Shown: positions 17,074-25,728 of the stretch, one piece after another
Layout: each line of letters opens with the position of its first letter
Numbering within the stretch: position 1 is the first letter of the stretch
NCBI GenBank assembly: GCA_964494205.1
Contig: CAZBRD010000003.1
Location: 186,001-250,000, forward strand
Reading direction: 5' to 3'
DNA: 64,000 nucleotides
DNA from: JBBTCX01 sp964494205
Lineage (GTDB): Bacteria; Planctomycetota; Phycisphaerae; UBA1845
The notes under the pieces: generated by a model
What the model saw: only the letters and a program-made list of their open reading frames with translations
What the model was told of the DNA's origin: nothing
Database searches by the model: none
Translations under genes and position numbers: made by a program

Positions 17074-18699
17074 ATGCAGAGGAAATTTTCAATCACGAAG
17101 ACAGTCGCAGTGTGGGCGATCTTTTCCATCGGGGTAGCTGGGTTCTATCTGATGGTAGGCAAAGTTGGTACGCCGGCGAATGGTGAAGGCATGCAAGGGT
17201 TGCGGAGTGCGTTGTTTGGTGATGACGATGACGGTAAGCGTGATTTCGTCGGCATCGATTATTGGTTGAACACGGAGAAGCCTTTGAAGCTGGCTGATCT
17301 GCGCGGGCAGGTCGTGCTGATCGACTTCTGGACTTACTGCTGCATCAACTGCATGCACATTTTTCCTGATCTGAAATACCTTGAGCAAAAATACAAGGAT
17401 GAGCCGTTTGTGGCGGTGGGTGTGCACTCGGGAAAGTTTGATCAGGAGAAGGATGCGAACAACATTCGACAGGCTGTGCTGCGACACAACATTGAGCACC
17501 CGGTTGCGGTGGACAGCGACTACGAAACGTGGAAATCGTTTCATGTGAATGCGTGGCCCACGCTGGTGGTGATTGATCCCGAAGGGAAGGTCGCAGGCGT
17601 AATGTCGGGTGAAGGGCATCGCGAGACGTTGGATCAGATCATCGGGTCGTTGCTGGAGACGCATCGCAAGAAGGGGACGCTTGGCAAACCGATGAAGTTC
17701 CGCTTGGAGCGCGAGTCGTTCACTTCGGGTGCGCTGGAGTTTCCGGGGAAGGTCTTGGCGGATGGTGAGGGCAAGCGGCTGTTCATCGCGGACACGAATC
17801 ATCATCGGGTGCTCGTGACCGATCGGGACGGGAAGGTTTTGCAGACGATCGGCAACGGGAAGATCGGGTTTGTCGATGGGGCGTTTGATAAAGCGCAGTT
17901 TCATCAGCCGCAGGGGATGGCGCTGGCGAAGGATGGAGCGACGTTGTATGTGGCGGACACGGAGAATCACGCGGTTCGAGCGGTTGATTTGAGGGGTGAG
18001 AGTGTCGAGACGATCGCGGGCACGGGGAAGCAGTCTTTTGAGTATGACGAGAGTGGACCGGGCGTTTCGACGGCGTTGAGTTCGCCGTGGGATTTGTCGC
18101 TGGTGGGCGATCAGCTTTTCATCGCGATGGCTGGGACACATCAGATCTGGGTGATGGATTTGTCGAAGAAGAGAGTTTCGACGTTTGCGGGGTCGGGACG
18201 CGAGACTCGGACGGATGGTCCGAATAGCAAGGCGGCGTTCGCGCAGCCGTCGGGGTTAGCGAGCGATGGAATGGTTTTGTACGTTGCCGACTCAGAGATT
18301 TCGACGATTCGCAGCGTGGACGTTGATGCGAAAGGCGAGACGCGGACTGTGGCGGGAAGCGGAGGGTTGTTCGACTTTGGGAGCACGGATGGTCGCGGCG
18401 GTACGGCAAGGTTTCAGCATCCGCTGGGCGTGGCGTTGCAAGGGAAGAGCATTCTGTTCGTTGCGGACACGTTCAATCATCTGATTCGTCGAATTGATTT
18501 GGAGTCGCGCGAAGTGACGACGTGGCTGGGGACGGGCAAGCCGGAAAAAGGAACAGCGGAAAAGATCGGCTTCTTCGAGCCGGGTGGGATTTCGATTTCG
18601 GGGGACACGATGTTCGTGGTAGACACGAACCACCACCGGATCGTGGCGGTTGATATTCCGACGAAGAAGGTGCGGGTGGTTGAAGTTGGCGGGAATTGA
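17074..18699 (+). CDS. NHLRC2-like thioredoxin plus NHL-repeat protein
   Basis: A 541-residue protein with one N-terminal membrane helix or signal anchor (VAVWAIFSIGVAGFYLMV). A thioredoxin fold (about 55-200) has the active site FWTYCCINC (Cys89, 90 and 93), the CCINC form known from NHLRC2, and a cis-Pro in AWPTLVV. NHL beta-propeller repeats (about 205-540) follow, each with a pattern such as LFIADTNHHRVLV. The domain pairing is that of animal and bacterial NHLRC2 homologues. It probably acts outside the cytoplasm in redox or protein binding; the substrate is unknown. ATG 17074 has GGGGAG twelve bases upstream, and ATG 17032 is possible. Confidence 0.87.
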   Translation: MQRKFSITKTVAVWAIFSIGVAGFYLMVGKVGTPANGEGMQGLRSALFGDDDDGKRDFVGIDYWLNTEKPLKLADLRGQVVLIDFWTYCCINCMHIFPDLKYLEQKYKDEPFVAVGVHSGKFDQEKDANNIRQAVLRHNIEHPVAVDSDYETWKSFHVNAWPTLVVIDPEGKVAGVMSGEGHRETLDQIIGSLLETHRKKGTLGKPMKFRLERESFTSGALEFPGKVLADGEGKRLFIADTNHHRVLVTDRDGKVLQTIGNGKIGFVDGAFDKAQFHQPQGMALAKDGATLYVADTENHAVRAVDLRGESVETIAGTGKQSFEYDESGPGVSTALSSPWDLSLVGDQLFIAMAGTHQIWVMDLSKKRVSTFAGSGRETRTDGPNSKAAFAQPSGLASDGMVLYVADSEISTIRSVDVDAKGETRTVAGSGGLFDFGSTDGRGGTARFQHPLGVALQGKSILFVADTFNHLIRRIDLESREVTTWLGTGKPEKGTAEKIGFFEPGGISISGDTMFVVDTNHHRIVAVDIPTKKVRVVEVGGN

Positions 18700-18754
18700 G
18701 TCCGGGAACCAAATTCGTTAAGAGCGCATAACTAGATTGAACGATGGTTGACAA

Positions 18755-18793
18755 AGAGACCCTCACCCTGCCCTCTCCCTAAAAGGGAGAGGG
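18755..18793. repeat. CCCTCTCCCT palindrome, copy 3
   Basis: Same element as at 15361-15400, with loop AAA. It lies between the NHLRC2-like gene and the nitrilase gene. Confidence 0.85.
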
Positions 18794-18848
18794 ATGTCAT
18801 AGCTGAGTGAAGCTGTCTCTTGGGTAGTCCAGCCTGCAGGAGAATGAG

Positions 18849-19766
18849 TTGAAAATCGCGATTGCTCAGATTGCTCCGGTGTTTCTGGATCGTGTGGGTA
18901 CGACGGCGAAGATCGTTCGCGCGGTGGATGAGGCTGCGAAGAAAGGGGCGAAGCTCGTTGCGTTTGGCGAGACGTTGCTGCCGGGTTATCCGCTGTGGTT
19001 GTCGCGGACGGATGCGGCGCGGTGGAACGCGCCGGACCAGAAGCGATGGCACGCGATGTACCTTGAGCAATCGGTGATGATTGAGGAGGGGCATCTCGAT
19101 GCGATTTGCGACGCGGCCTGTCGCGGGTCGACGGCGGTTGTGGTGGGCGTGGCGGAGAGGCCGAGGGATCGCGGTGGGCATTCGATTTATTGCACGCGCG
19201 TGTTCATCGATCATCTGGGGAAGATTCTGTCGACGCACCGCAAGCTGATGCCGACGTACGATGAGAAAATGGCGTGGGGTATTGGCGACGGGGCGGGATT
19301 GGTGACGCATCGCGTGGGTGAGTTCACGGTGGGGGCGCTGAACTGCTGGGAGAATTGGATTCCGCTCGCGCGGGCGGCGCTGTACGCGGCGGGTGAGAAT
19401 CTGCACGTCATGATCTGGCCGGGGTCGCAGGGACTGACGCGGGACATTTCGAAATTCGTCGCGCTCGAGTCACGGTCGTTTGTGGTGTCAGCCAGCGTGG
19501 TGGTTCGGGAATCGGATTTGCCGAAGGGTTTGCCGGACCGCGAGCGTTTGGCAAAGCCGGGGGAACTCTTGTACGACGGCGGTTCGTGCGTCGTGGGGCC
19601 GGATGGGAAGTTCATCGTCGAGCCGGTCGTTGGCAAAGAGGAGATCATTTACGCCGACATCGACCTGCATCACGTGTATGAAGAGCGGCAGAATTTCGAC
19701 CCAGCGGGGCATTATTCGAGGCCTGATGTGCTGCATCTGACGGTGAACCGGTCGAGACCCATGTAA
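18849..19766 (+). CDS. nitrilase-superfamily carbon-nitrogen hydrolase
   Basis: A 305-residue nitrilase-superfamily enzyme. The catalytic triad is visible as E41 in FGETLLPGYP, K132 in THRKLMPT and C166 in ALNCWENW. The CWEN motif after the nucleophile and the GYP after the glutamate match the true nitrilase branch, which hydrolyses nitriles to acids and ammonia, rather than amidases. The start is TTG 18849, with AGGAG six bases upstream; an ATG five bases earlier is out of frame. It is cytoplasmic. Neighbours give no hint of the substrate. Confidence 0.88.
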   Translation: MKIAIAQIAPVFLDRVGTTAKIVRAVDEAAKKGAKLVAFGETLLPGYPLWLSRTDAARWNAPDQKRWHAMYLEQSVMIEEGHLDAICDAACRGSTAVVVGVAERPRDRGGHSIYCTRVFIDHLGKILSTHRKLMPTYDEKMAWGIGDGAGLVTHRVGEFTVGALNCWENWIPLARAALYAAGENLHVMIWPGSQGLTRDISKFVALESRSFVVSASVVVRESDLPKGLPDRERLAKPGELLYDGGSCVVGPDGKFIVEPVVGKEEIIYADIDLHHVYEERQNFDPAGHYSRPDVLHLTVNRSRPM

Positions 19767-19808
19767 GGACGGCTCGGACGGGCCGATTTCAGGGCTGGAA
19801 AGTAGTGC

Positions 19809-19836
19809 TTGCAAGGCGAATTGGGATTGCTAGAAT
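19809..19836 (+). promoter_or_regulatory. possible sigma-70-type promoter for rpmI-rplT
   Basis: TTGCAA, a 16-base spacer and TAGAAT lie about 50 bases before the L35 start. The match is moderate (4/6 and 5/6). It would explain transcription of rpmI-rplT without the usual infC upstream. Confidence 0.4.
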
Positions 19837-19884
19837 GCGGGGCTCTATTGGTCAGGAACGTATTGCCTAAAGCGAGCGTGTTGT

Positions 19885-20082
19885 ATGCCTAAGATGAAGA
19901 CCCACAAGGGTTTGAAGAAGCGGGTGAAGATCACGGCCAAGGGAAAGGTCGTGTTCAAGGCGGCGAACGCCGGCCACCTGATGAGCGGGAAGAGCGGAAA
20001 TCGCAAGCGCAAGCTACGCGGTAAGTCGCAAGTCGGCGGGCCGTTGGCGCAGCGTATGCGGATTGCATTGGGGCAGGGTTAG
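19885..20082 (+). CDS. rpmI: 50S ribosomal protein L35
   Basis: A 65-residue basic protein opening PKMKTHKGLKKRVKITAKGK, with the AGHLMSGKSGNRKRKLRG segment typical of L35. It binds the large ribosomal subunit. rplT follows 92 bases later. infC, which normally heads this operon, is absent; a nitrilase gene is upstream instead. The ribosome site is weak (GCGAG). Confidence 0.96.
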   Translation: MPKMKTHKGLKKRVKITAKGKVVFKAANAGHLMSGKSGNRKRKLRGKSQVGGPLAQRMRIALGQG

Positions 20083-20174
20083 AGAAAAGGCATTAGGCAA
20101 GAGGCAGTTGGCATCAGTTTGGTGCGCTGCTTCTTGATGCAGAATATCGAAGAAATCAAAGACGGAGTGTCGTC

Positions 20175-20549
20175 ATGGGAAGAGCAACTTCCGGATCAGC
20201 CACGCATCGTAAGAAAGTTCGAATCCTCCGGGCTGTATCCGGGTATCGCAATGCCCGGAAGAATCGCTGGAGGCTGGCTCGCGAGGCGTATGTTCGAGCG
20301 GGTGTGAACTCGTATCGCGATCGTCGTCGCAAGAAGAGATTGTATCGTGCGTTGTGGGTGACGCGTTTGACGGCTGCGTGCCGCGCGCGGGACATCAGCT
20401 ATAGCCGGTTCATTTTCGGGTTGCAGCAGGCAGACATCGAGTTGAATCGTAAGAGCCTTTCCGAGATGGCGATTCACTCGCCGACGGATTTTGATGCACT
20501 TGTCGCGATCGCCAAGAAGAATCAGCCCAAGGCGGCGGCAGCGGCGTAG
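20175..20549 (+). CDS. rplT: 50S ribosomal protein L20
   Basis: A 124-residue protein with the L20 pattern: RKKVRILRAVSGYRNARKN, DRRRKKRLYRALWVTRLTAA and FIFGLQQADIELNRKSLSEM. L20 is needed for early assembly of the large subunit and in other bacteria represses its own operon. The C-terminus ends in an Ala-rich tail. The start has GGAGTG eight bases upstream. A strong terminator 31 bases after the stop ends the transcript. Confidence 0.96.
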   Translation: MGRATSGSATHRKKVRILRAVSGYRNARKNRWRLAREAYVRAGVNSYRDRRRKKRLYRALWVTRLTAACRARDISYSRFIFGLQQADIELNRKSLSEMAIHSPTDFDALVAIAKKNQPKAAAAA

Positions 20550-20580
20550 TACGTCCAAGACACACAAGTAAGTTAGCGAG

Positions 20581-20615
20581 CCGAGACCGTCTGTGATGGT
20601 CTCGGTTCTTTTTTT
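20581..20615 (+). terminator. Rho-independent terminator after rplT
   Basis: An 8-bp perfect stem CCGAGACC/GGTCTCGG with a nine-base loop, followed by TTCTTTTTTT. The next gene's ribosome site (GGAG) begins directly after it. Confidence 0.92.
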
Positions 20616-20628
20616 GGAGTGACCACGA

Positions 20629-21048
20629 ATGAGCGTGCGAGTTGTTCATTCGCTGAATGAGAAACAAATCCACGAGTTGCTTGCGTTGTATCGCGGCGAA
20701 TGGTGGTGCAAGACGCGGACGCTGGTTGATGTTCGTGCGATGCTTTTGGGGTGCGATTTGATCGTAGGGTTATTGGATGAAGGAACGAGCGAGTTGGTGG
20801 CGTTTTCGCGCGTGCTGAGCGACGGCGTGTATAAGGCTATGGTGTTCGATGTGATCGTGAGGCCTGACTTTCGAGGGCGGGGGTTGGGCGATTTGCTGAT
20901 GAGGACGATTGTCGAGCACCCGAGTTTGAGCAAGGTTGAGTCGATCGAGTTGTATTGCTTGCCGGAGATGGTTTCGTTTTACGAGAAGTGGGGGTTCTCG
21001 ACGGACGTGGCGGGGTGCGTGTTCTTGAGGCGGAAGAATGCAAAATGA
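20629..21048 (+). CDS. GNAT-family N-acetyltransferase
   Basis: A 139-residue GNAT protein. Acetyl-CoA motif A is VRPDFRGRGLGDLLM (about 78-92), and the C-terminal FYEKWGF is the usual motif B. The sequence resembles small stand-alone acetyltransferases related to RimI or YjdJ; the substrate is unknown. GGAG lies nine bases before the ATG. Its stop codon overlaps the start of the zinc-ribbon gene by four bases (ATGA), so the two are translated together. Confidence 0.88.
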   Translation: MSVRVVHSLNEKQIHELLALYRGEWWCKTRTLVDVRAMLLGCDLIVGLLDEGTSELVAFSRVLSDGVYKAMVFDVIVRPDFRGRGLGDLLMRTIVEHPSLSKVESIELYCLPEMVSFYEKWGFSTDVAGCVFLRRKNAK

Positions 21049-21332
21049 CACTCGCGTTTTTCCCTCCATGGTTTGATTATGTTTTCGGGGCACTTTGTTT
21101 TGGGCCGTGGGTAGTATTGGGCATCCTGATTTGGAATCACTATCGCGGAGATCGACCGTTTCCAGCGGGGCAATGTCAAAAGTGCGGCGTCAAGCAGTTG
21201 GATCGACTTGCGACAAGATGTGAGTTTTGCGGTGCAACTTGGCCTTACCCTGCTTGTAAGAACTGCGGATATGATTTGACAGGCAATAACAGTGGGAAGT
21301 GTCCGGAGTGCGGGATGGTGATTGGTGAATAG
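21045..21332 (+). CDS. membrane zinc-ribbon protein
   Basis: A 95-residue protein with one membrane helix (about 12-31) and a Cys-rich tail with four CxxC pairs (C44/C47, C59/C62, C71/C74, C86/C89). These should form two zinc ribbons facing the cytoplasm. The last one, CKNCGYDLTGNNSGKCPECG, is a signature that recurs in many planctomycete proteins. The start ATG lies inside the stop of the acetyltransferase gene. Longer upstream frames only translate that gene out of frame. Function unknown. Confidence 0.82.
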   Translation: MTLAFFPPWFDYVFGALCFGPWVVLGILIWNHYRGDRPFPAGQCQKCGVKQLDRLATRCEFCGATWPYPACKNCGYDLTGNNSGKCPECGMVIGE

Positions 21333-21404
21333 AGGCAAACATACCCGCGCAAGCGTGGGCACGCCACGCGCCAATATCGCGCCAAAATGAAGGGAGAATC
21401 GCCT

Positions 21405-22445
21405 ATGTTAAAGGTCATTGTCATTTGCCTTCACGTTCTGGCGACGATTACGTTTACGAAGGCAGATTCTCCTCGCGTTACACCGGAAGTTGCACGTAGA
21501 GCGGTCATTGTTAAGGATCCGGAAGCCGTAACAGCAATTGTCGCAGCCGGTCGTACAGGTGCTTCGCTCGTCGAACCTTACTTGCGCGATGAAAATGTTA
21601 GCGTTCGACAGGGGGCCTTAGAAATCCTTTCTCGAATTCCCGACGCCGCTCCAGAGGCCCTTAAATCGGCGCTTCTTGGAACAGACGGACAAATGCGCGC
21701 AACGGCGATCATTTTCTCGCGGCCTTACCTTGCGAATGCGCGCCTACGTGAGGCATGGGCCAATTGTGCCGCTGAGGGGCTCGCCTGTTGCTCGATTGCA
21801 CAGCATGTCTACGACGCGCTTCATCACGTCGATGAAGATACACGAACCGCCATCAAAAGGGAGTTGATCCCTCGCCTTGTACCTCGCCTAAATTCGATGG
21901 ATGCGAATCGCGCCCGTGTAATGATCCTCTTTGTCGGTGAATTCGCAGCAGCTGACGATGCAAGCACGAAGCAGGCGTTGGCTGGCTTGCGGCTACAGCT
22001 TGAGCGCGAGATGCCCGAACAATGGAGTCGCAACTCATTCCCTGTTGAGATTGAGCGACGCAGCACCGACTTCAAGATTGCACTTGATTTCGCCTTGGCG
22101 AATCTAGGGGACGCTGGCGCAATACAACGATTCGCTTCCATGTTCCAAGATCGTTCTAATCGTGATCGACTCGCCTATCTGAAATTGTTGAAATCCTTTC
22201 GGCCATCACCACGATTGCTTACCGAAATGCGTTTGCTGTTGGACGATCGAAGCGATGTTCAGAACATTGCACCTTCACACATGGATCATGCCCGTTACAA
22301 ACACGCTTGCGACTTTGCCATTGAAGCGTTGTCAGCGTGGTATCGGGAGTTTCCGGTCCGCATGACACAGTGGGGAGTGTACTCCCAAGATGAACATACT
22401 ATTGCGCGCACATGGGTCGATTCGCGTTTAGTTTCAAATGAGTGA
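21405..22445 (+). CDS. secreted helical-repeat (HEAT-like) protein
   Basis: A 346-residue protein with a signal peptide (VIVICLHVLATITFTKA-DSP) and an all-helical body. Repeats such as VEPYLRDENVSVRQGALEILSRIPD and the next one, LLGTDGQMRATAIIF (each about 30 residues), resemble HEAT repeats. ATG 21405 has GGGAG seven bases upstream. No catalytic motif is visible; it is probably a binding scaffold in the envelope. It is convergent with the acyl-CoA synthetase gene, whose stop codon abuts its own. The base composition is slightly more AT-rich than its neighbours. Confidence 0.6.
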   Translation: MLKVIVICLHVLATITFTKADSPRVTPEVARRAVIVKDPEAVTAIVAAGRTGASLVEPYLRDENVSVRQGALEILSRIPDAAPEALKSALLGTDGQMRATAIIFSRPYLANARLREAWANCAAEGLACCSIAQHVYDALHHVDEDTRTAIKRELIPRLVPRLNSMDANRARVMILFVGEFAAADDASTKQALAGLRLQLEREMPEQWSRNSFPVEIERRSTDFKIALDFALANLGDAGAIQRFASMFQDRSNRDRLAYLKLLKSFRPSPRLLTEMRLLLDDRSDVQNIAPSHMDHARYKHACDFAIEALSAWYREFPVRMTQWGVYSQDEHTIARTWVDSRLVSNE

Positions 22446-23915
22446 TTAGAGCAAGTCCTTGAGTTTTCTCTTAAGAATCTTCCCCGTCGGGCCCTTGGGC
22501 AAGTCCTCGCTGATGATGACACGCTTTGGCACTTTGTAGCCGGCGAGGGATTGTTTGGCGTGGGCGCGGAGGGCTTGTTCGTCGAGCGTGGCGCCTTCTT
22601 TGGGGATGATGAAGGCCACTGGGGCTTCGCCGCGGAGGTCGTCGGGGATGCCGATGACGGCGGCTTGCAGGACGCCTTCGAACTCTTCGAGGATGGCTTC
22701 GATTTCGCGGGGGAAGACGTTTTCGCCGCCGATGATGAGCATGTCTTTGGCACGGCCGGTGATCTTGAGGAAGCCGTCGGCGTCTAGCTGGCCTATGTCA
22801 CCGGTTTTGAACCAGCCGTCGTCGGTGAAGACTTTTCGCGTTTCTTCGGGCTTCTTGTAGTACCCTTTCATCACGTTGGGGCCGCGAACGAGGATTTCAC
22901 CGTCTTCGTTGATGCCCGCGTCTTTGCCCTCGGCGGTGAGGATGCGAATCTGCACGCTGCGGAGCGGTTTGCCGACGGTGCCGGGTTTGTAGTTAACGAG
23001 CGAGCACGCAGCGAGGATCGGCGAGGTCTCGGTGAGCCCGTAGCCTTCGCGCAGTAGCACGCCGAAACGTTCCCGAAACGCGTCGCGAATGCGATCGGGG
23101 AGCGGTTCGCCGCCGCTGATCGCAAGCTGCACGGTTTTGAAATCCTCACGGTCGGCTGATTTCGTTTTGAGGATAGCGGCGTACATGCTGGGGATGGCCA
23201 GCATGAGGGTCACTTTTTTCTCGGAGCAGGCTTTGACGACGGCCATGGGGCTGAAGCGGGGGATCGATTGCGAAGTCGAGTTCAGAAAAACGGGTGCGAA
23301 AACGTTGGCGGTCAAACCGAAGACGTGGAACGGAGGTAGTATGTTGAGAAAGACCTGGTTGCGCTTGAGGTCGAGCGAGTAGGCGGCGTCTTCGATGTTG
23401 CTGCGGAAGTTCTGGTAGGTGAGTTCGACGCCTTTCGGGTCGGCGGTCGTACCCGACGTATAGAGCACGACGGCGGTGTCGTTGGGTTGCACCGTTGGGG
23501 CCTGCGGCAGGGAGCGAATGAAGGCGAACACCATCTTGCGTTTGAGCGGAAGCTCCTCGAGGAAGACGGCGCGGGCGGGGAGTTTCGAGGCCAGCTCGCG
23601 AAAGTGGGTGACCGTGAAGATGACGTCGATGTCCGAGTCTTTCACGACCTTGAGCAATTCTTCCGGGGCCAACAAAAAATTGAGCGGAACGGCGATCCGC
23701 TTGGCCCAGAGAGTGCCGAAAAGAACGGGAGAGAGAATCGCGGAGGCGGGCAGCAGTAGGCCGACACGCTCGCGTTGGGTTTGCTCCGTGACGATATCTC
23801 GAAAGACGCTCGCGAGCTGGGCGAGTTGTGAGTACGTGAAGGAGCGCGTGGAGTCTTCGACGGCTAGCGTCTTGGGAGCTGTGCGATTGGCTTCGAGAAG
23901 GGCGTCAACTAGCAT
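22446..23915 (-). CDS. AMP-forming acyl-CoA synthetase
   Basis: A 489-residue ANL-superfamily enzyme that activates a carboxylic acid via an acyl-adenylate and joins it to CoA. Motifs are the P-loop LYTSGTTADPKG (151-162), GYGLTETSP (291-299), the ribose-binding WFKTGDIGQLD (368-378), and the lysine of the C-terminal lid PTGKILKR (K479). At under 500 residues it is compact, as in FadD-like medium- or long-chain synthetases of planctomycetes. The start at 23915 has GGAG six bases upstream; the frame continues upstream without plausible protein. It could supply acyl-CoA to the beta-oxidation genes at 28.8-39.3 kb, but it is not linked to them. Confidence 0.9.
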   Translation of the reverse strand: MLVDALLEANRTAPKTLAVEDSTRSFTYSQLAQLASVFRDIVTEQTQRERVGLLLPASAILSPVLFGTLWAKRIAVPLNFLLAPEELLKVVKDSDIDVIFTVTHFRELASKLPARAVFLEELPLKRKMVFAFIRSLPQAPTVQPNDTAVVLYTSGTTADPKGVELTYQNFRSNIEDAAYSLDLKRNQVFLNILPPFHVFGLTANVFAPVFLNSTSQSIPRFSPMAVVKACSEKKVTLMLAIPSMYAAILKTKSADREDFKTVQLAISGGEPLPDRIRDAFRERFGVLLREGYGLTETSPILAACSLVNYKPGTVGKPLRSVQIRILTAEGKDAGINEDGEILVRGPNVMKGYYKKPEETRKVFTDDGWFKTGDIGQLDADGFLKITGRAKDMLIIGGENVFPREIEAILEEFEGVLQAAVIGIPDDLRGEAPVAFIIPKEGATLDEQALRAHAKQSLAGYKVPKRVIISEDLPKGPTGKILKRKLKDLL

Positions 23916-23971
23916 TGGGTCTCCAAGAGCGGCGACAATTCCGATGAGGAAGGTACAAACGAAGGTAACGT

Positions 23972-25618
23972 TTGTCGAGATTGGACGCAGGTAGAAAGTC
24001 GTTGAATCAATCCCAGAAAAGCCCCTCAACCGAGTTCTCTCCTCAAAATGAAGAGGGCGCAAATATTGGTGCCACGGATTCTGTGGGCAAAGCCAAGTCG
24101 AACTTGTATCAACCAGATTCGATCGCAACGTCGTTTGCCGTTAATACGCTTGCGTCGGTGTACAGTCGCGGAATGGGTTTAGCCCGAACGATGGGGCTGG
24201 CCTATTTGATCCCGATCGATCAATACGGTTACTACAGCGTGGCGTTGCTCGTGGCGAACGTGCTGCTGCCGATTTGTTCGATGGGGTTCTACGACGGGGC
24301 GGCGCGGTTTGCGCCGATGTACGAGGCTGCCGGTCAGCGACAAGCATTTCTAAAACGATTGTTATGCGTTCTGTTGGTGATTGTGCCCGCAACCACCATT
24401 CCTATTCTTGTTTTTTCAGAATCGTTGGGGTGCTGGTTTTTCCAAGAGGCCGGAAAGCTCCAAGGAGCAACGATTGAGGTCGCGGCCGAGAGTACATCGC
24501 CGTTGATGAGGGCAGTCGTTTTTTATGTGATCTGCCTTGCGTTCTATCACGCCATTACCAACACGATCAAGGGACTGCGAATGTTCCGGCTGCTGAGCTG
24601 GCTGGATGTGGTGGTGGCGACCGTATTCACGGCCGGGGCAGTGGGGGCCGCAGCGGTTGGGCTCAAGGGGGCGGGGATACTAGTTGTCCTGTCGGGAATC
24701 ACGTGTCTGGCTCCGGCGTTGTTTTTTGTGCCTGGGTTGTGGAAGACGCATCCGGACTCATCGGGAATCAGCGACGTTGCGAGTGCATCTTCGGAGGCAT
24801 CACTTTCCTCGATGTTTCGGTTCAGCATGTGGGCGGCGGGATCTGCCATCGTCTGGAACCTGATGATTGTTTTTCCGTCGTGGTATTTGCTCAAGGCCAT
24901 GGGTGGCGAGACGGCGGGCGCGATGGGCGGCGTGCGAAACGTGACGCAAGTCGTTCAGCTTGGCGCGATCATTGTTGCGAACAACGTTTCGGCGAACGTG
25001 ACCGGACTGTGGGAGCTGCGCGGGCGCGAGGTGGCGACGTTGCGGCTCGCCATTCTCACCAAGATGGCGTTGATGGCACTGCTGGCGGGCGGTGTGGTGA
25101 CGTCGCTGCTGGGTTGGCCGATCATGAAATTGTTTCCGCAGAAATTTGAGATTGGCCTCGTCGCGTATGATCCGATGGTGCTCTGCTACTTGCTCATTGG
25201 CCTGGTAGCGTTGGTGTCTATTCGGTTGAACCTCTTGCACAAACCGTCGCTGGTGATGGTGAGTTGGATATTTGCAGCCATTGTCAACGTGGGGATGACT
25301 TATTGGCTCATTGAAAGTGCGCGTGGTACAGCAACTTTCGATGAGGCGATGGCGCTGAGAGCAGCCGCGTGGGCAGGTGTGGCGGGTGGGGTAGTTGGCG
25401 TCGCGCTATGCATCGTCATGTCGCAACGATGTGGATTACCGTTTGACGGTCGGTCTATTGCGCTCTGCATTTGCCTGCTAAGCGTCGGACTCGGTTGGTG
25501 GGTATCCTTGCCGCTGTTCGTTCTTCTTTTTGTCATCAGCATCAAGAGCAGAATCATCTTTTCGCATGACGAGCGAAGCGTGATTTACAATTCGCTGAAA
25601 TCCGCTGTGGGCCGATAA
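23972..25618 (+). CDS. polysaccharide flippase (Wzx/MATE-like)
   Basis: A 548-residue membrane protein with about 12-14 helices after a soluble Ser/Gln-rich N-terminus of about 50 residues. The first membrane block (IATSFAVNTLASVYSRGMG, then a second helix LIPIDQYGYYSVALLVANVL) has the Y/G-x-Y-S-x-A-x-x-V pattern of the polysaccharide transporter (PST) family. Such proteins flip lipid-linked oligosaccharides across the membrane. The start is uncertain: TTG 23972 gives the longest frame, and TTG 23981 or 24002 are possible; no good ribosome site is seen. It is divergent from the acyl-CoA synthetase with a 56-base gap. The two TPR genes follow. Confidence 0.75.
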   Translation: MSRLDAGRKSLNQSQKSPSTEFSPQNEEGANIGATDSVGKAKSNLYQPDSIATSFAVNTLASVYSRGMGLARTMGLAYLIPIDQYGYYSVALLVANVLLPICSMGFYDGAARFAPMYEAAGQRQAFLKRLLCVLLVIVPATTIPILVFSESLGCWFFQEAGKLQGATIEVAAESTSPLMRAVVFYVICLAFYHAITNTIKGLRMFRLLSWLDVVVATVFTAGAVGAAAVGLKGAGILVVLSGITCLAPALFFVPGLWKTHPDSSGISDVASASSEASLSSMFRFSMWAAGSAIVWNLMIVFPSWYLLKAMGGETAGAMGGVRNVTQVVQLGAIIVANNVSANVTGLWELRGREVATLRLAILTKMALMALLAGGVVTSLLGWPIMKLFPQKFEIGLVAYDPMVLCYLLIGLVALVSIRLNLLHKPSLVMVSWIFAAIVNVGMTYWLIESARGTATFDEAMALRAAAWAGVAGGVVGVALCIVMSQRCGLPFDGRSIALCICLLSVGLGWWVSLPLFVLLFVISIKSRIIFSHDERSVIYNSLKSAVGR

Positions 25619-25728
25619 AGTGCTGCGCCGATTAGCCCCATTCGCTGAGTAAGACCCTCCATTCAGTAAACCGATACATACGTTGTTTCTACTTGCCTTG
25701 CGGCACTGTTACCGCGGAGGGTCATTCC

